From contig NZ_FPEH01000019.1 of the NCBI RefSeq assembly GCF_900117425.1, positions 1 to 64,000 of the forward strand: 64,000 bases of DNA, given 5' to 3'. Below, in pieces: positions 32,784 through 41,884 of the stretch. The translations under genes were made by a program, and so were the position numbers. Below the pieces are notes generated by a model. It worked only from the letters and a program-made list of their open reading frames with translations. It was not told where the DNA came from and searched no databases. Within the stretch, counting starts at the first letter, position 1. Every line of letters starts with the position of its first letter. Source of the DNA: Novosphingobium sp. NDB2Meth1 (lineage in GTDB: Bacteria > Pseudomonadota > Alphaproteobacteria > Sphingomonadales > Sphingomonadaceae).

Positions 32784-33980
32784 ATGGCGACTACCGCGAC
32801 TGAGCGGCTGCGCGAACCCGTTTTTGCGTTCGACTATGTCAGTGACCCGGCAATTGCAGCCGATGTCCACGCCGCCTACTGGGACCTCAAGCAGAACGCT
32901 CCGCCGGTGTTCTGGACCCCTGCGCATGGCGGGCACTGGGTCGTGACCAGCGCCGATGCCGCGATCGACGTTTTGCGCCATCCGGACCGGTTCTCGAGCA
33001 AGTTCCTCTCGATCCCGCCTAATCCGCACCAGCCCCGGATGATCCCGGAATCGCTCGATCCTCCCGAACACCGCCCCTATCGCCAGCTGCTGCGCCCGTT
33101 CTTCGAGAGCAAGGCGATCGAACCGCTCGAACCGCGCATCCGCGACTGGGCCGAACGCTTGATCGACGAGGTTGCTGCCAAGGGATCGTGCGAATTCGTC
33201 GACGCACTGGGGTCGCGGTTTCCCGTCTCGGTGTTCATGGAGCTGTTCGGTTTTCCGCTCGATCAGTTCGACACGTTCCGTGCGATCGTGGTCGAATATT
33301 TCAGCACCGCAATCTCCGACGAGCTCCGCATGGCGCTGTCGATGCAGATCCTCGGCACCTTGAGCCAGCTGATCGAGGCGCGCCGCGCCGAGCCGAAGGA
33401 CGACCTCGTCTCGACTCTGATCCAAACCGATTTCGAAGGCCGCAAGCTGGCGCAGGACGAACTGATCTCGATCGGTTTCCTGATGTTTCTTGCCGGGCTT
33501 GATACTGTGGTCAACGCGCTGACCTTCGGCATGCGCCACCTCGCGCAGGACGACGCACTGCGCACCCGGATGATCGAGGATCCCGCGGCGATCCCGGCGA
33601 TCATCGATGAATTGATGCGCCGCTACACCTTCGTCTCGACCCCTCGCTACATCGTGCAGGACACCGAAATCGCCGGCGTGAAAGTCTACGCCGGCGATTC
33701 CGTGCTGGTGCCGCTGCACATGGTCGGCTGGGATGAAAAGCTCACCGAATGCCCGGCAGAGGTGCGGCTCGACCGGCCGACTTGCCGCCATGCCGGGTTC
33801 GGGTCGGGTATCCATACCTGCCTCGGCATCCACCTCGCCCGCCTCGAGATGACGATCTTCTACGAGACCTGGGCGCGCAAGATCGGCCATTTCCAAACGG
33901 CAGATGATCAGACGCTGCGTTTTCGCGGTGGATCGGTTCAGGCGCTCGAGGCGCTCGAGCTGGAATGGGAGACAGCATGA
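32784..33980 (+). CDS. Cytochrome P450, CYP101-like
   Basis: A 398-aa soluble bacterial P450 that should hydroxylate an aliphatic or terpenoid/steroid skeleton. I-helix AGLDT (237-241), ExxR (Glu276-Arg279) and heme loop FGSGIHTCLG with ligand Cys346 are intact. GLDTVVN and the C-terminal GGSVQALEALELEW resemble P450cam by eye. The ATG at 32784 begins the family-like sequence; an upstream in-frame start would cover the operator. No ferredoxin or ferredoxin reductase is encoded nearby, so redox partners must come from elsewhere. The VOC gene overlaps by 4 bp. Confidence 0.9.
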   Translation: MATTATERLREPVFAFDYVSDPAIAADVHAAYWDLKQNAPPVFWTPAHGGHWVVTSADAAIDVLRHPDRFSSKFLSIPPNPHQPRMIPESLDPPEHRPYRQLLRPFFESKAIEPLEPRIRDWAERLIDEVAAKGSCEFVDALGSRFPVSVFMELFGFPLDQFDTFRAIVVEYFSTAISDELRMALSMQILGTLSQLIEARRAEPKDDLVSTLIQTDFEGRKLAQDELISIGFLMFLAGLDTVVNALTFGMRHLAQDDALRTRMIEDPAAIPAIIDELMRRYTFVSTPRYIVQDTEIAGVKVYAGDSVLVPLHMVGWDEKLTECPAEVRLDRPTCRHAGFGSGIHTCLGIHLARLEMTIFYETWARKIGHFQTADDQTLRFRGGSVQALEALELEWETA

Positions 33981-34405
33981 TGGATCAGGCCTTGCACATG
34001 CACATGGTGCCCGCCGCCGATGTGGCGGCGCTGCGCGCGTTCTACATCGACGCGCTTGGCTGGAAGACCTTGGGGCCAGACATGCCGGGCAGCGTGATGC
34101 TGCGCGCCGGGACGGCGGTGATCGTGTTCCTTCCCCGTGACTATCTCGCCAAGGAAAGCGGGATCGATGTGTCGGCCACTGCCCGCGCGATCAACGCAGT
34201 CTTTGTCGAGTCCAAGGCCGATGTCGACAGCCAGATAGCTCGTGCCCTTGCCGCAGGCGCCGCCCTGACCAGCCCGGTACGCGACCGCGATGGCGGGCTC
34301 TATTCGGGCTATTTCACCGATCCCGAAGGCAATGGCTGGGAAATCGTGTGGAGCCCGGTGATGCGTCCCGGTGCAGACGGCGGCCTGACCCTCGCGCTTC
34401 CCTAA
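33977..34405 (+). CDS. VOC-superfamily (glyoxalase-like) protein
   Basis: A 142-aa protein with one glyoxalase/dioxygenase-type beta-alpha-beta-beta-beta repeat pair: MHMVPAADVAALRAFYIDALGW at the start region, and FTDPEGNGWEIVW with the conserved Glu near the end. The ATG overlaps the P450 stop (ATGA) and has GGGAGA ahead of it. Metal-dependent isomerase, epimerase or lyase activity is possible; methylmalonyl-CoA epimerases and many unassigned proteins share the fold. It is followed after 28 bp by the aldehyde dehydrogenase. Confidence 0.8.
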   Translation: MMDQALHMHMVPAADVAALRAFYIDALGWKTLGPDMPGSVMLRAGTAVIVFLPRDYLAKESGIDVSATARAINAVFVESKADVDSQIARALAAGAALTSPVRDRDGGLYSGYFTDPEGNGWEIVWSPVMRPGADGGLTLALP

Positions 34406-34433
34406 TAACCCGATCCCAGCCGGAGACCCCGCC

Positions 34434-35909
34434 GTGAGCACAGCCATTCCCACCGTCCACCTCCACCTTGGCCACGAGCAGCGCACCAGCGGCTCGGGCG
34501 GCAGCCGCACCCATATCCACCCGGTGAGCGGCGACGCGCTTGCCGAAATCCCGCTTGCCGGGCCCGCCGAGATCGACGCCGCCGTCGCAAGAGCGGAAGC
34601 CGCCCGCGAGGGCTGGCGCCGCACCTCCCCCGAAGCGCGCGGGGCCATGCTGACCCGACTTTCCGATCTGATGATCGCAAAGAAGACCGAGTTTGCCGAA
34701 ATGGCCGCGCTCGATGGCGGCACGCCGCTGATGCAGGGCGAACGCGGGGTCGAAACCGCGGCCGCCTGGGTGCGCTACTACGCCGGCTGGTGCGACAAGC
34801 TGACTGGCGATCTCCTCAGCACGTTCGATACGCGCGGCGAGTTTTCCTATTCGGTGCCCGAACCCATCGGGATCGTGGGGATCATCAACACCTGGAACGG
34901 ACCGCTGATCGGCCTCGGCATGAAAGTGGCCCCGGCGCTGGCGGCGGGCAACTGCGTGATCGTCAAGCCGGCGGAGATCACGCCGTTCGCACCCGAACTC
35001 TTTGCGCAGTGCTGCGTGGAAGCGGGCATTCCGGACGGAGTGCTCTCGATCCTGCCGGGCACGGGCGAAGCGGGCGATACCATCGTGCGCCACCCCAAGG
35101 TGCGCAAGATCAGCTTCACCGGCGGGCCGATCACCGCGCGCAAGATCCTCGCGGCCGCGGCAGAGCAGATCAAGCCGACGGTCATGGAGCTTGGCGGCAA
35201 GTCGGCCAGCCTCGTCTTCCCCGATTGCGATCTGCAGGCCGCTGCCGAGCGCGCGGTGTTCTGGACGATCGGCTGCCTCGCCGGGCAGGGCTGCGCGCTG
35301 CCCACGCGCCAGGTGGTCCACGCCGATGTCTACGACGAATTCGTGGAGCGGATGGTCGCCATCGCGAAGCAGTTCAAAGTCGGCAATCCGATGGACCCCG
35401 GCGTCATGGTCGGCCCGGTGATCAACAAGGCAGCCGTCGAGCGGATCACCGGCATGTTCGACCGGGCTACCGCCGACAACGCCTGCAAGTTCCTGATGGG
35501 CGGCAAGCGCGCCGGGGGCGAGCTTGCCAGCGGCAACTTCATCGAGCCGACGATCATGGTCGATGTCGATCCCGATCACGAAATCGCGCAAGTCGAGATC
35601 TTCGGCCCCGCCGTCGCGATCCTCAAGTTCCATACCGAGGAAGAGGCCATCGCCATCGCCAACAACAGCGAATACGGCCTTGCCGCCTATATCCAGTCGA
35701 ACGACCTGCAGCGGGTCCACCGCATTGCCGAGCGGCTCCATGCCGGCGGCGTCTATGTGAACGGCGGGTTCCAGATCAATTCGCACACGCCGTTCGGCGG
35801 CGTGGGCATTTCCGGCTTCGGCAAGGAAGGCGGCAAGGCCGGGATCGACGAATTTCTGCACTACAAGACCGTCACCATCGGTGTCGGCGCGCCGATCTTC
35901 GGCGGTTAA
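34434..35909 (+). CDS. Aldehyde dehydrogenase (NAD(P)-dependent)
   Basis: A 491-aa ALDH-superfamily enzyme that oxidises an aldehyde to the acid. The catalytic Glu is in MELGGKS and the nucleophilic Cys in GQGCALPTR; NTWNGPL is at the position of the usual PWNFPL loop. It starts with GTG after CGGAGA. It lies between the VOC and an SDR gene in the P450 operon and is suited to convert a P450-derived alcohol, after SDR oxidation, to a carboxylate ready for CoA activation. A second ALDH is at 46372. Confidence 0.9.
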   Translation: MSTAIPTVHLHLGHEQRTSGSGGSRTHIHPVSGDALAEIPLAGPAEIDAAVARAEAAREGWRRTSPEARGAMLTRLSDLMIAKKTEFAEMAALDGGTPLMQGERGVETAAAWVRYYAGWCDKLTGDLLSTFDTRGEFSYSVPEPIGIVGIINTWNGPLIGLGMKVAPALAAGNCVIVKPAEITPFAPELFAQCCVEAGIPDGVLSILPGTGEAGDTIVRHPKVRKISFTGGPITARKILAAAAEQIKPTVMELGGKSASLVFPDCDLQAAAERAVFWTIGCLAGQGCALPTRQVVHADVYDEFVERMVAIAKQFKVGNPMDPGVMVGPVINKAAVERITGMFDRATADNACKFLMGGKRAGGELASGNFIEPTIMVDVDPDHEIAQVEIFGPAVAILKFHTEEEAIAIANNSEYGLAAYIQSNDLQRVHRIAERLHAGGVYVNGGFQINSHTPFGGVGISGFGKEGGKAGIDEFLHYKTVTIGVGAPIFGG

Positions 35910-35921
35910 GAGGAACGCGAC

Positions 35922-36710
35922 ATGGCGGATTTCAGCAACGACAATTTCAGGCTCGAGGGCAAGGTGGCCATTGTCACCGGCGCAGGAGGGCGCGGTAACT
36001 CGATTGGCCGGGCCTACGCGGTTGCGCTCGCGAATGCCGGAGCGGCGGTCGTAGTCGCAGACCTCAACGGCGAGGGCGCGCAGACCGTGGCCGACGAGAT
36101 CACGGCAGCAGGCGGCAAGTCGCTGGCTGTGCAGGTTGACATCACCGATACCGCATCCGTCACCGCAATGGCCGACAAGGCCAAGGCCGTGTTCGGCGGG
36201 ATCGACATTCTGGTGAACAATGCCGCGCTGATGGTCGAGATTGTCGACAAGCCGCTGATTCAAACCGACCGCGCGCGCTTCGACAAGGGCATGGCGGTGA
36301 ACGTCTGGGGCGCGATCAACTGCGCGCAAGTGGTGGCCCACTTCATGGCCGAGCGCGGGGGCGGCGCGATCGTCAATCAGGTCTCCGCCGGGGCCTATCC
36401 GGCGCAGTCGTTCTACGGCGTGACGAAGATCGCGCTTCACGGCGTGACCACCACGCTCGCGACCGAACTTGGCCGCCAGGGCATTCGCGTCAACGCGATC
36501 GGACCGGGCATGACCAAGACCGACGCGGGCCTTGCGCTTACGCCAGACGACAGCCCACTGGTCCAGTATGTCGAGGCGCGCACCCCGATCCAAGGGCGCG
36601 ATACGCCCGATGCGCTCTGCGGCACCTTGCTTCTTCTGGTATCCGAAGCCGGTCGGTGGATAACCGGGCAGGTCATCAATATCGACGGCGGCTGGGTGAT
36701 GCGCGGCTGA
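35922..36710 (+). CDS. Short-chain dehydrogenase/reductase
   Basis: A 262-aa SDR with an enlarged cofactor loop (TGAGGRGNSIG), NNAAL, catalytic Ser in VSAGAYPAQ and YGVTK. The motif NIDGGW closes the fold. It is the last gene of the P450-VOC-ALDH-SDR operon, 12 bp after the ALDH, and is a good candidate for oxidising the P450-derived alcohol. About 100 non-coding bases with a TetR-type operator follow. Confidence 0.85.
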   Translation: MADFSNDNFRLEGKVAIVTGAGGRGNSIGRAYAVALANAGAAVVVADLNGEGAQTVADEITAAGGKSLAVQVDITDTASVTAMADKAKAVFGGIDILVNNAALMVEIVDKPLIQTDRARFDKGMAVNVWGAINCAQVVAHFMAERGGGAIVNQVSAGAYPAQSFYGVTKIALHGVTTTLATELGRQGIRVNAIGPGMTKTDAGLALTPDDSPLVQYVEARTPIQGRDTPDALCGTLLLLVSEAGRWITGQVINIDGGWVMRG

Positions 36711-36732
36711 GCATCAACTGCCCCTAGCTAAA

Positions 36733-36749
36733 ATTGAAGAAACGTCAGT
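36733..36749. promoter_or_regulatory. TTGACG-type operator, copy 1
   Basis: ATTGAAGAAACGTCAGT, a 7-3-7 inverted repeat. It lies at the centre of a larger 29-base dyad with outer arms GCTAAAA and TTTTAGC (36727-36755). It is 68 bp upstream of the SDR at 36817. It shares spacing and half-sites with copies at 38364 and 50844. Confidence 0.65.
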
Positions 36750-36816
36750 TTTAGCATTGAGCGCTGCCGTGCACCGGAGTATTCACTCGGGCGAGAACAT
36801 TCTGCGGGAGAGACAG

Positions 36817-37647
36817 ATGGCCACCGATATCCTGGGCTACGCCGGCAAGCGCGTTGTGGTGATGGGGTGCTATTCCGGCACGGGCGAGGCTTGCGCCCGC
36901 CAGCTCGTCGCGCTGGGTGCGCAAGTGCACGGCGCGGATATCCGGCTCTCGCCGGTCGAAGGGCTCGCCTCCTTCACCACGGTCGATCTCAAGGATCCGG
37001 CTTCGATCGCGGCCGGCGTGACCAGCATCGGCGGCGAGGTTGATTGCCTTTTCAACGTTTCCGGCCTGCCTCAGACTTTCCCCGGCGAAGACGTCATCAC
37101 GGTCAATTTCCTTGGTATCCGGCTCTGGACCGAGACATGGCTGCCGCACATCCGCCAGGGCGGCGCGATTGTCACGGTCTCCTCGCTCGCGGGCATGCGC
37201 TATCTCATGCGGCAGGAGCTGCTGAAGGAATTCATGGACCTGACCGATTTCGCCGAAGCGCGCGCGTGGTACACCGCCAATGCGGAGCGCGCCGGCGATT
37301 CCTATGGCCTGTCCAAGGAAGCAATCAACACCTGGACCCAGCAGCTCGGCCCGGGCCTGATGGCGCGCAATATCCGCATCAATTGCACGATGCCGAGCCC
37401 GATCGACACGCCGATGCTGGGCGAGTTTCGCAAGATTGCGGGTGATGCCGTCCTCGGCGCGTTTTCCAAGGCCAAGGGGCGCCCTTCCTCCCCGCTCGAG
37501 CAGGCCCTCCCGCTGATCCTGCTGTGCAGCGATGCCGCCAGCTTCATCAGCGGGGCATGCCTGCCGGTCGATGCCGGCCTTTCCGGCGGGCTCTATACCG
37601 GCGTGCTCAATATGGAGCAGATGCTCGCCGACGCTGCGGCAGGCTAA
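36817..37647 (+). CDS. SDR of the 3-alpha-hydroxysteroid / coniferyl-alcohol dehydrogenase type
   Basis: A 276-aa SDR with MGCYSGTG as cofactor motif and a roughly 30-residue insertion between the catalytic Ser (VSSLAG) and SYGLSK. That insertion, containing ELLKEFMDL and AWYTAN, is characteristic of the HsdA / coniferyl-alcohol dehydrogenase branch. The start at 36817 follows CGGGAGAGAC. A TTGACG-type operator precedes the gene, and its 3' end overlaps the convergent TetR gene by 4 bp. Reduction or oxidation of a ring hydroxyl/ketone is plausible. Confidence 0.8.
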   Translation: MATDILGYAGKRVVVMGCYSGTGEACARQLVALGAQVHGADIRLSPVEGLASFTTVDLKDPASIAAGVTSIGGEVDCLFNVSGLPQTFPGEDVITVNFLGIRLWTETWLPHIRQGGAIVTVSSLAGMRYLMRQELLKEFMDLTDFAEARAWYTANAERAGDSYGLSKEAINTWTQQLGPGLMARNIRINCTMPSPIDTPMLGEFRKIAGDAVLGAFSKAKGRPSSPLEQALPLILLCSDAASFISGACLPVDAGLSGGLYTGVLNMEQMLADAAAG

Positions 37648-38324
37648 TCGCGCGCGCCAAGCATCATGGCGACAGTGTGGGCCGCCGCAGCCCGCAGCGC
37701 ATCGTAGGAAATGTCATCGTCCTCGCGGGCCATCGGCCCGACGGCGGCAAGGCGTTCAAGCATCATCAGGATGGTACCGCCGCACGATCGCGGCTTGAGC
37801 TCGGCAGGCACGAGCCCGGCAGCCTGTGCCTTTACGATCAGGGGAGTGAGCCCGGTCATGATCGGCAGCGCTGCCTCCATTCGGGCACGATAGAACCGCT
37901 CATCGCCTTCCTCTGCCGCCATGTTGCGCACCCGGAAAATCGTGCGGTTGCGGTTCCACAGTTCGCAGTAGGCATCGACCAGCGCGCGGGCAAAGGGGCG
38001 GCTGCCCGGCTGCTGCCAATCGCGCGCCAGCAAGTCATCGATTTCAGGCGAGGTCAGCGGCGCATTGGCCAGAGCGGCGAGCACCACTTCTGGCACCCCG
38101 CGAAAATAGACATAGAACGTCGCCGGTGACGTTTTGGCCACGCGCGCCACATCAGCCACAGAAACATCGCGAAGACCGTGCGTTTCAAGGAGGTCGACCG
38201 TCACGTCGATCAGCGTCTGGCGCGTCCTCTCGCCTTTTGAGCCGATCTTCTGGCCATAGTGGTTGTAGCGCGCCGCACGGGCACGGACCGGCTTGGCAGG
38301 GGTGATTTCGGCCGCTTGGGTCAT
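37644..38324 (-). CDS. TetR-family regulator, candidate master of the TTGACG operators
   Basis: About 226 aa, with helix-turn-helix DVSVADVARVAKTSPATFYVYF followed by a helical ligand domain. The start is uncertain: ATG 38324 has GAGG at good distance, while ATG 38336 and TTG 38360 are in frame upstream. It is divergent from the SDR at 38407, and the perfect operator at 38364-38380 lies between them. Its 3' end overlaps the convergent SDR by 4 bp. Because all three TTGACG-type sites share one geometry and one is at this promoter, I infer it binds all of them. Confidence 0.85.
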   Translation of the reverse strand: MTQAAEITPAKPVRARAARYNHYGQKIGSKGERTRQTLIDVTVDLLETHGLRDVSVADVARVAKTSPATFYVYFRGVPEVVLAALANAPLTSPEIDDLLARDWQQPGSRPFARALVDAYCELWNRNRTIFRVRNMAAEEGDERFYRARMEAALPIMTGLTPLIVKAQAAGLVPAELKPRSCGGTILMMLERLAAVGPMAREDDDISYDALRAAAAHTVAMMLGARD

Positions 38325-38363
38325 CGCAAGCCTCATCGACGAAAACTTGCCCTCGCGCAAGAA

Positions 38364-38380
38364 ATTGACGTATCGTCAAT
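38364..38380. promoter_or_regulatory. TTGACG-type operator, copy 2 (perfect)
   Basis: ATTGACGTATCGTCAAT, a perfect 7-base inverted repeat with a 3-base spacer, between the divergent TetR and SDR genes. It is the best match of the three copies, as expected for an autoregulated repressor. Confidence 0.75.
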
Positions 38381-38406
38381 CCTGAAGGTTTGCAGGGAGA
38401 AGCAGG

Positions 38407-39186
38407 TTGGAACCGCTCAAGGACAAGGTCGCCGTTGTTACCGGCGCTTCGAAAGGCATGGGCCGGCACTTTGTCGCAGCACTGGTCGGCTCTGGCATGA
38501 AAGTCGCCGCACTGGCGCGGCCCTCCCCCGAACTCGAAAGCCTTGCTGAAGCGTTCGGCGAAGCTGTGGCCACTTTCGCCTGCGATGTGACCGATCCGGA
38601 CGCGGTGCGATGCGCAATCGATGCGGCAGCTGCCCGGTTCGGACAGATCGACGTGCTGGTCAACAATGCCGCGATCTATCACCCCTTCGCGTTCGAGGAG
38701 GGCAGCGACGCGCTGATCCGCAGCCACCTCGATGTCAACGTACTGGGCCTCGCCTGGGCGAGCCGTGCCGCGATCCCGCACTTGCGGCGCACGCGCGGGC
38801 AGATCGTCAACATATCCAGCGAAAGCGTGCGCCATCCCTTCCCCATGCTGGCGCTCTACGCCGCCACCAAGGCCGCGGTCGAGGTGCTGTCGGAGGGGCT
38901 GCGCGAGGAACTGCGCAGCGAGGGCATCCGCATCAGCGTCTTGCGTTCGGGCTCGGTATCAGGCGGGAGCGGCGGGGAAAGCTGGTCCGAGGAAACCCGC
39001 AAGAAGTTCTTCGCCAAGATCGTCCAGACCGGCCATGCGGCGATGTCCGGCGCCCCGGCCAGCCCGCAATCGATGGCGCGCGGGCTGGTCTCGATACTCT
39101 CCTTGCCGCGCGATGTCAGCGTCGATCTGGTCGAACTGCGCGCGGCGGAAGAGGGCGTGCCAGAAGGCGCGCGGCAGCAGGACTAG
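38407..39186 (+). CDS. Short-chain dehydrogenase/reductase
   Basis: A 259-aa SDR starting with TTG after a GGGAGA ribosome-binding site. It has TGASKGMG, NNAAIY, Ser in ISSESV and YAATK. The C-terminus lacks the usual DGG segment and ends in a charged tail, as in sepiapterin/retinol-reductase-like SDRs. It is divergent from the TetR gene and controlled by the same operator region. The stop codon overlaps the convergent gene at 39183 by 4 bp. Confidence 0.83.
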   Translation: MEPLKDKVAVVTGASKGMGRHFVAALVGSGMKVAALARPSPELESLAEAFGEAVATFACDVTDPDAVRCAIDAAAARFGQIDVLVNNAAIYHPFAFEEGSDALIRSHLDVNVLGLAWASRAAIPHLRRTRGQIVNISSESVRHPFPMLALYAATKAAVEVLSEGLREELRSEGIRISVLRSGSVSGGSGGESWSEETRKKFFAKIVQTGHAAMSGAPASPQSMARGLVSILSLPRDVSVDLVELRAAEEGVPEGARQQD

Positions 39187-40244
39187 CGCACTGCTCGCAG
39201 CGCATGAAGCATGCGCTGGAAGTGTTTGGGATTCCACACATCCTGATCCTCACCCCAGCCAATCTTGCCGTCGAAATCCCAGCGCATCAGCTGGTTGGTG
39301 CCATAGCCCGCCTCGCTCATCCGGCTGACCGCCGTGCCTTCAGCCGCCATGGTTCGGCCCAGATCATCGGTCAGTTCGACCTGCATGTGGCTGCACCAGC
39401 CCGTCTCCGGATTGCGGAACGAACGCATGCGGCACTTCGTTCCGTCGAGATTACCGTAGACCCCGTCCCGCAGCAGGTAACCGCCGTTCATCGGGCTCCA
39501 GCCTTCGGCCGTGCCATCCTGCGGGCGCACGAAACCAAGGAACCCGCTGTCCCCATCGGCATGGCCAAAGATGTACTGGATGCGCCCGCGCCCCCGCTCG
39601 CGCTCGATTTCGCGCCAGCGCGGCCCGCCGGGCTCGCGGACGCGCTCAAGGTCGTTCGCATAGCTCTGCTTCTTGCTCTGCGCATAGGGGCCACCGCGCG
39701 GACCCCAGGTGCGGTCGCGCACCGACCAGCAATCGAGCCGGATATCCTCGCCATCGAGCCGCAGCGTCCCTTCGACCTTGCCGAGTTGATCGTAGTGCGG
39801 GGTATGGATGAACGGCGGCTCGCCCGGCTCGAACCGGCGTGGCGGATGCGCACCGGCAAACACGAAGTCTAGCCCGAAATCACGATCTGGATCAGCATAG
39901 TGCAGGTGATACTTCATACCCGGTTCGAGCATCTTGAGGCTGTAGCCGCCGGCCGGGAAGGTGATGTGGCGCAAGTCCGGATTGTCCGGCATCGGCGCTT
40001 CCTCAACCTTGCGGTAATAGGCCATCCGCGCCGGATCATAGCCGCGCGCATCCCACACGAAAATCCGCCAGGTCACCGTCTTGCGATTGGGATAGTAGGG
40101 CGTGTGGATCCAGCCGCCGATCTTGCGTTCGGGCACGTTCCACGACCACCAGTTGGTCTCGGTCTCGTATGGGTCGTCCGACAGCGCGTGATAGCCATCA
40201 TCTTCGGGCTTGAAGGCATAAGGATCGGCGACTTGGTTGGTCAT
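39183..40244 (-). CDS. Two-domain AttH/CrtC-like (DUF7064/7065-type) protein
   Basis: A 353-aa protein rich in Trp, Tyr and Gly with repeated beta-strand pattern and no signal peptide. Motifs such as ETNWWSWNVP, RLDCWSVRDRTWGPRG and GYGTNQLMRWDFDG suggest a double lipocalin-like fold related to AttH/CrtC hydratases. I recognise the family only loosely and assign no reaction. Lipocalin-like folds of this kind can bind or isomerise isoprenoids. It is divergent from the DUF35/Ltp pair at 40305, with element A between them. Confidence 0.6.
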   Translation of the reverse strand: MTNQVADPYAFKPEDDGYHALSDDPYETETNWWSWNVPERKIGGWIHTPYYPNRKTVTWRIFVWDARGYDPARMAYYRKVEEAPMPDNPDLRHITFPAGGYSLKMLEPGMKYHLHYADPDRDFGLDFVFAGAHPPRRFEPGEPPFIHTPHYDQLGKVEGTLRLDGEDIRLDCWSVRDRTWGPRGGPYAQSKKQSYANDLERVREPGGPRWREIERERGRGRIQYIFGHADGDSGFLGFVRPQDGTAEGWSPMNGGYLLRDGVYGNLDGTKCRMRSFRNPETGWCSHMQVELTDDLGRTMAAEGTAVSRMSEAGYGTNQLMRWDFDGKIGWGEDQDVWNPKHFQRMLHALRAVR

Positions 40245-40272
40245 TGGTGTGCTCTTTCAGTTTCCCTATAAT

Positions 40273-40291
40273 GGTAAACCTAGTTATACAG
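40273..40291 (-). promoter_or_regulatory. Operator-like element A, copy 7
   Basis: On the minus strand, CTGTATAACTAGGTTTACC, in the 60-bp gap between divergent genes starting at 40244 and 40305. It includes GTATAA-CTAG-GTTTAC, the most nearly palindromic version of the element, so it may regulate both directions. Confidence 0.65.
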
Positions 40292-40304
40292 GTTACAACC
40301 CCAA

Positions 40305-40724
40305 ATGGAGAGCCATGTGCGCCCCTTGCCCGAATTGACCCCAGAGAACACAGCCTTCTGGACCGGCGGCGCGCAGAGCAAACTGATGATCGCGTTTTGC
40401 GGCGCATGCGACAAGGCAATCCACCCGCCGCAAGTGATCTGCCCGGCCTGCCAGTCGCGCGATGTGAGCCCGCGTGAGGTGGCGGGGTCGGGCACTGTCT
40501 ATAGCTACACGGTCAATCACCAGCCCTGGCTCCCGGACATGGCGGTGCCCTTCGCAATCGCGGTTGTCGATGTAGACGATGCGCCGGGCGTCCGCGTGAC
40601 AGCACCGGTCACCGGCTGCGCGCCCGAGGCGGTCATGATCGGACAGCGCATGCACATCGCGTTCGAGCCCAGCGGCGAAGTCTGGCTGCCGCTGTGGACA
40701 CCGCTCGAAGGAGCGGCAGCATGA
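40305..40724 (+). CDS. DUF35 / OB-fold zinc-ribbon protein
   Basis: A 139-aa partner protein of the following Ltp-type gene. The zinc ribbon has Cys32-x2-Cys35 and Cys46-x2-Cys49, then an OB fold with SGTVYSYTVNHQPW. The ATG at 40305 has no clear ribosome-binding site; an in-frame GTG at 40317 preceded by GGAGAG is a real alternative. Its stop overlaps the Ltp start as ATGA, which fits the obligate complex known for ChsH2/Ltp2 systems. It shares VNH with the copy at 50934, unlike the copy at 17505. Confidence 0.85.
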   Translation: MESHVRPLPELTPENTAFWTGGAQSKLMIAFCGACDKAIHPPQVICPACQSRDVSPREVAGSGTVYSYTVNHQPWLPDMAVPFAIAVVDVDDAPGVRVTAPVTGCAPEAVMIGQRMHIAFEPSGEVWLPLWTPLEGAAA

Positions 40725-41884
40725 AGGCCGCGATCACCGGCACCGGCATGTCCGACATCGGCCGTAACACCGGTCGGCCGGCCATGCTTCATCTGGCCGA
40801 TGCAGCCGACCGCGCGCTGGCCCGTGCCGGGCTGACGCTCGCGGATATCGACGGGATCTGTACCTATCCGGGCAAGGCAGACAATTCCCCCGGCATGTCG
40901 CCGCTCGGCACAGGCGAAGTGCGCAATGCATTAGGCTTGCAGACATGCTGGCACGCGGCGGTGCCCGATGGACCGGCACAGATGGCCCCGATCATGGTCG
41001 CCGCGATGGCGGTGATGACCGGGCAGGCCCGCCATGTGCTGTGCTTTCGCGCGCTGACCGAAAGCTCGTCGCAAAGCGCCGGACGCCGCGCCAGCATTCC
41101 CGGCGCAGGCCGGGCCGAGATCGGCGGCTGGCTCAGCTGGCTGGTACCCGTCGGCGCGATGTCGGCCGCCAACTGGGCCGGATGGATGGCCACGCGCTAC
41201 TTCCACGAATTCGGGATGACGCGCGAGCACCTCGGCATGGTCGCGCTGGGGGAACGGCAGTTCGCGCAGATGAACCCGGCCGCGGTGATGCAGAAGCCTC
41301 TGACCATGGACGACTACCTCGCCGCGCGGATGATCTCGACCCCGCTGGGCCTGTTCGATTGCGACATTCCGATCGACGGCGCGGCGGTGGTGATCGTCTC
41401 CGCCGCCGATGCCGCGCAGGACTGCCGCATGCCGCCGCTGCGGATCGAGGCGCTGGGTTCGGCCCTGCGCTCGCAGGAGACCTGGGACCAGCGCGCAGAT
41501 CTCACCACGATGGGCGCGCACGATGCGGCGATCGACTTGTGGTCGCGCACCGCCTTCAAGCCCGGCGATGTCGATGTGCTGGGGCTTTACGACGGCTTCT
41601 CGATCTTCGTGCCGCTGTGGCTCGAAGCGCTGGGGTTTTGCGGCCACGGCGAGGCCAAGGACTTCATTGCCGAGGGCCAGATCGGGCCCGGTGGCCGTTT
41701 TCCGGTCAACACCGGCGGCGGGCAGATGTCGGGCGGGCGGCTCCACGGCTTCGGCCTGCTGCATGAAACCTGCCTGCAATTGTGGGGCGATGCTGGTGCG
41801 CGGCAAGTGGCAGGTGCGAAAACCGGAGTCTGCGCCATGGGCGGCGGGTTCATCGCCGGGGCGATGCTGCTTCATCGCGATTGA
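40721..41884 (+). CDS. Thiolase-like lipid-transfer protein (Ltp-type aldolase candidate)
   Basis: A 387-aa thiolase-fold protein lacking the standard catalytic Cys pair. Key segments are LGLYDGFSIF and VNTGGGQMSGGRLHGFG, plus a C-terminal GGGFIAGAMLLHRD. It is expected to catalyse retro-aldol C-C cleavage of a side-chain CoA ester with its DUF35 partner. It resembles the copy at 51356 much more than the one at 17948, so the three pairs probably act on different chain lengths. The 3' end overlaps the convergent amidohydrolase by 35 bp. Confidence 0.82.
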   Translation: MKAAITGTGMSDIGRNTGRPAMLHLADAADRALARAGLTLADIDGICTYPGKADNSPGMSPLGTGEVRNALGLQTCWHAAVPDGPAQMAPIMVAAMAVMTGQARHVLCFRALTESSSQSAGRRASIPGAGRAEIGGWLSWLVPVGAMSAANWAGWMATRYFHEFGMTREHLGMVALGERQFAQMNPAAVMQKPLTMDDYLAARMISTPLGLFDCDIPIDGAAVVIVSAADAAQDCRMPPLRIEALGSALRSQETWDQRADLTTMGAHDAAIDLWSRTAFKPGDVDVLGLYDGFSIFVPLWLEALGFCGHGEAKDFIAEGQIGPGGRFPVNTGGGQMSGGRLHGFGLLHETCLQLWGDAGARQVAGAKTGVCAMGGGFIAGAMLLHRD

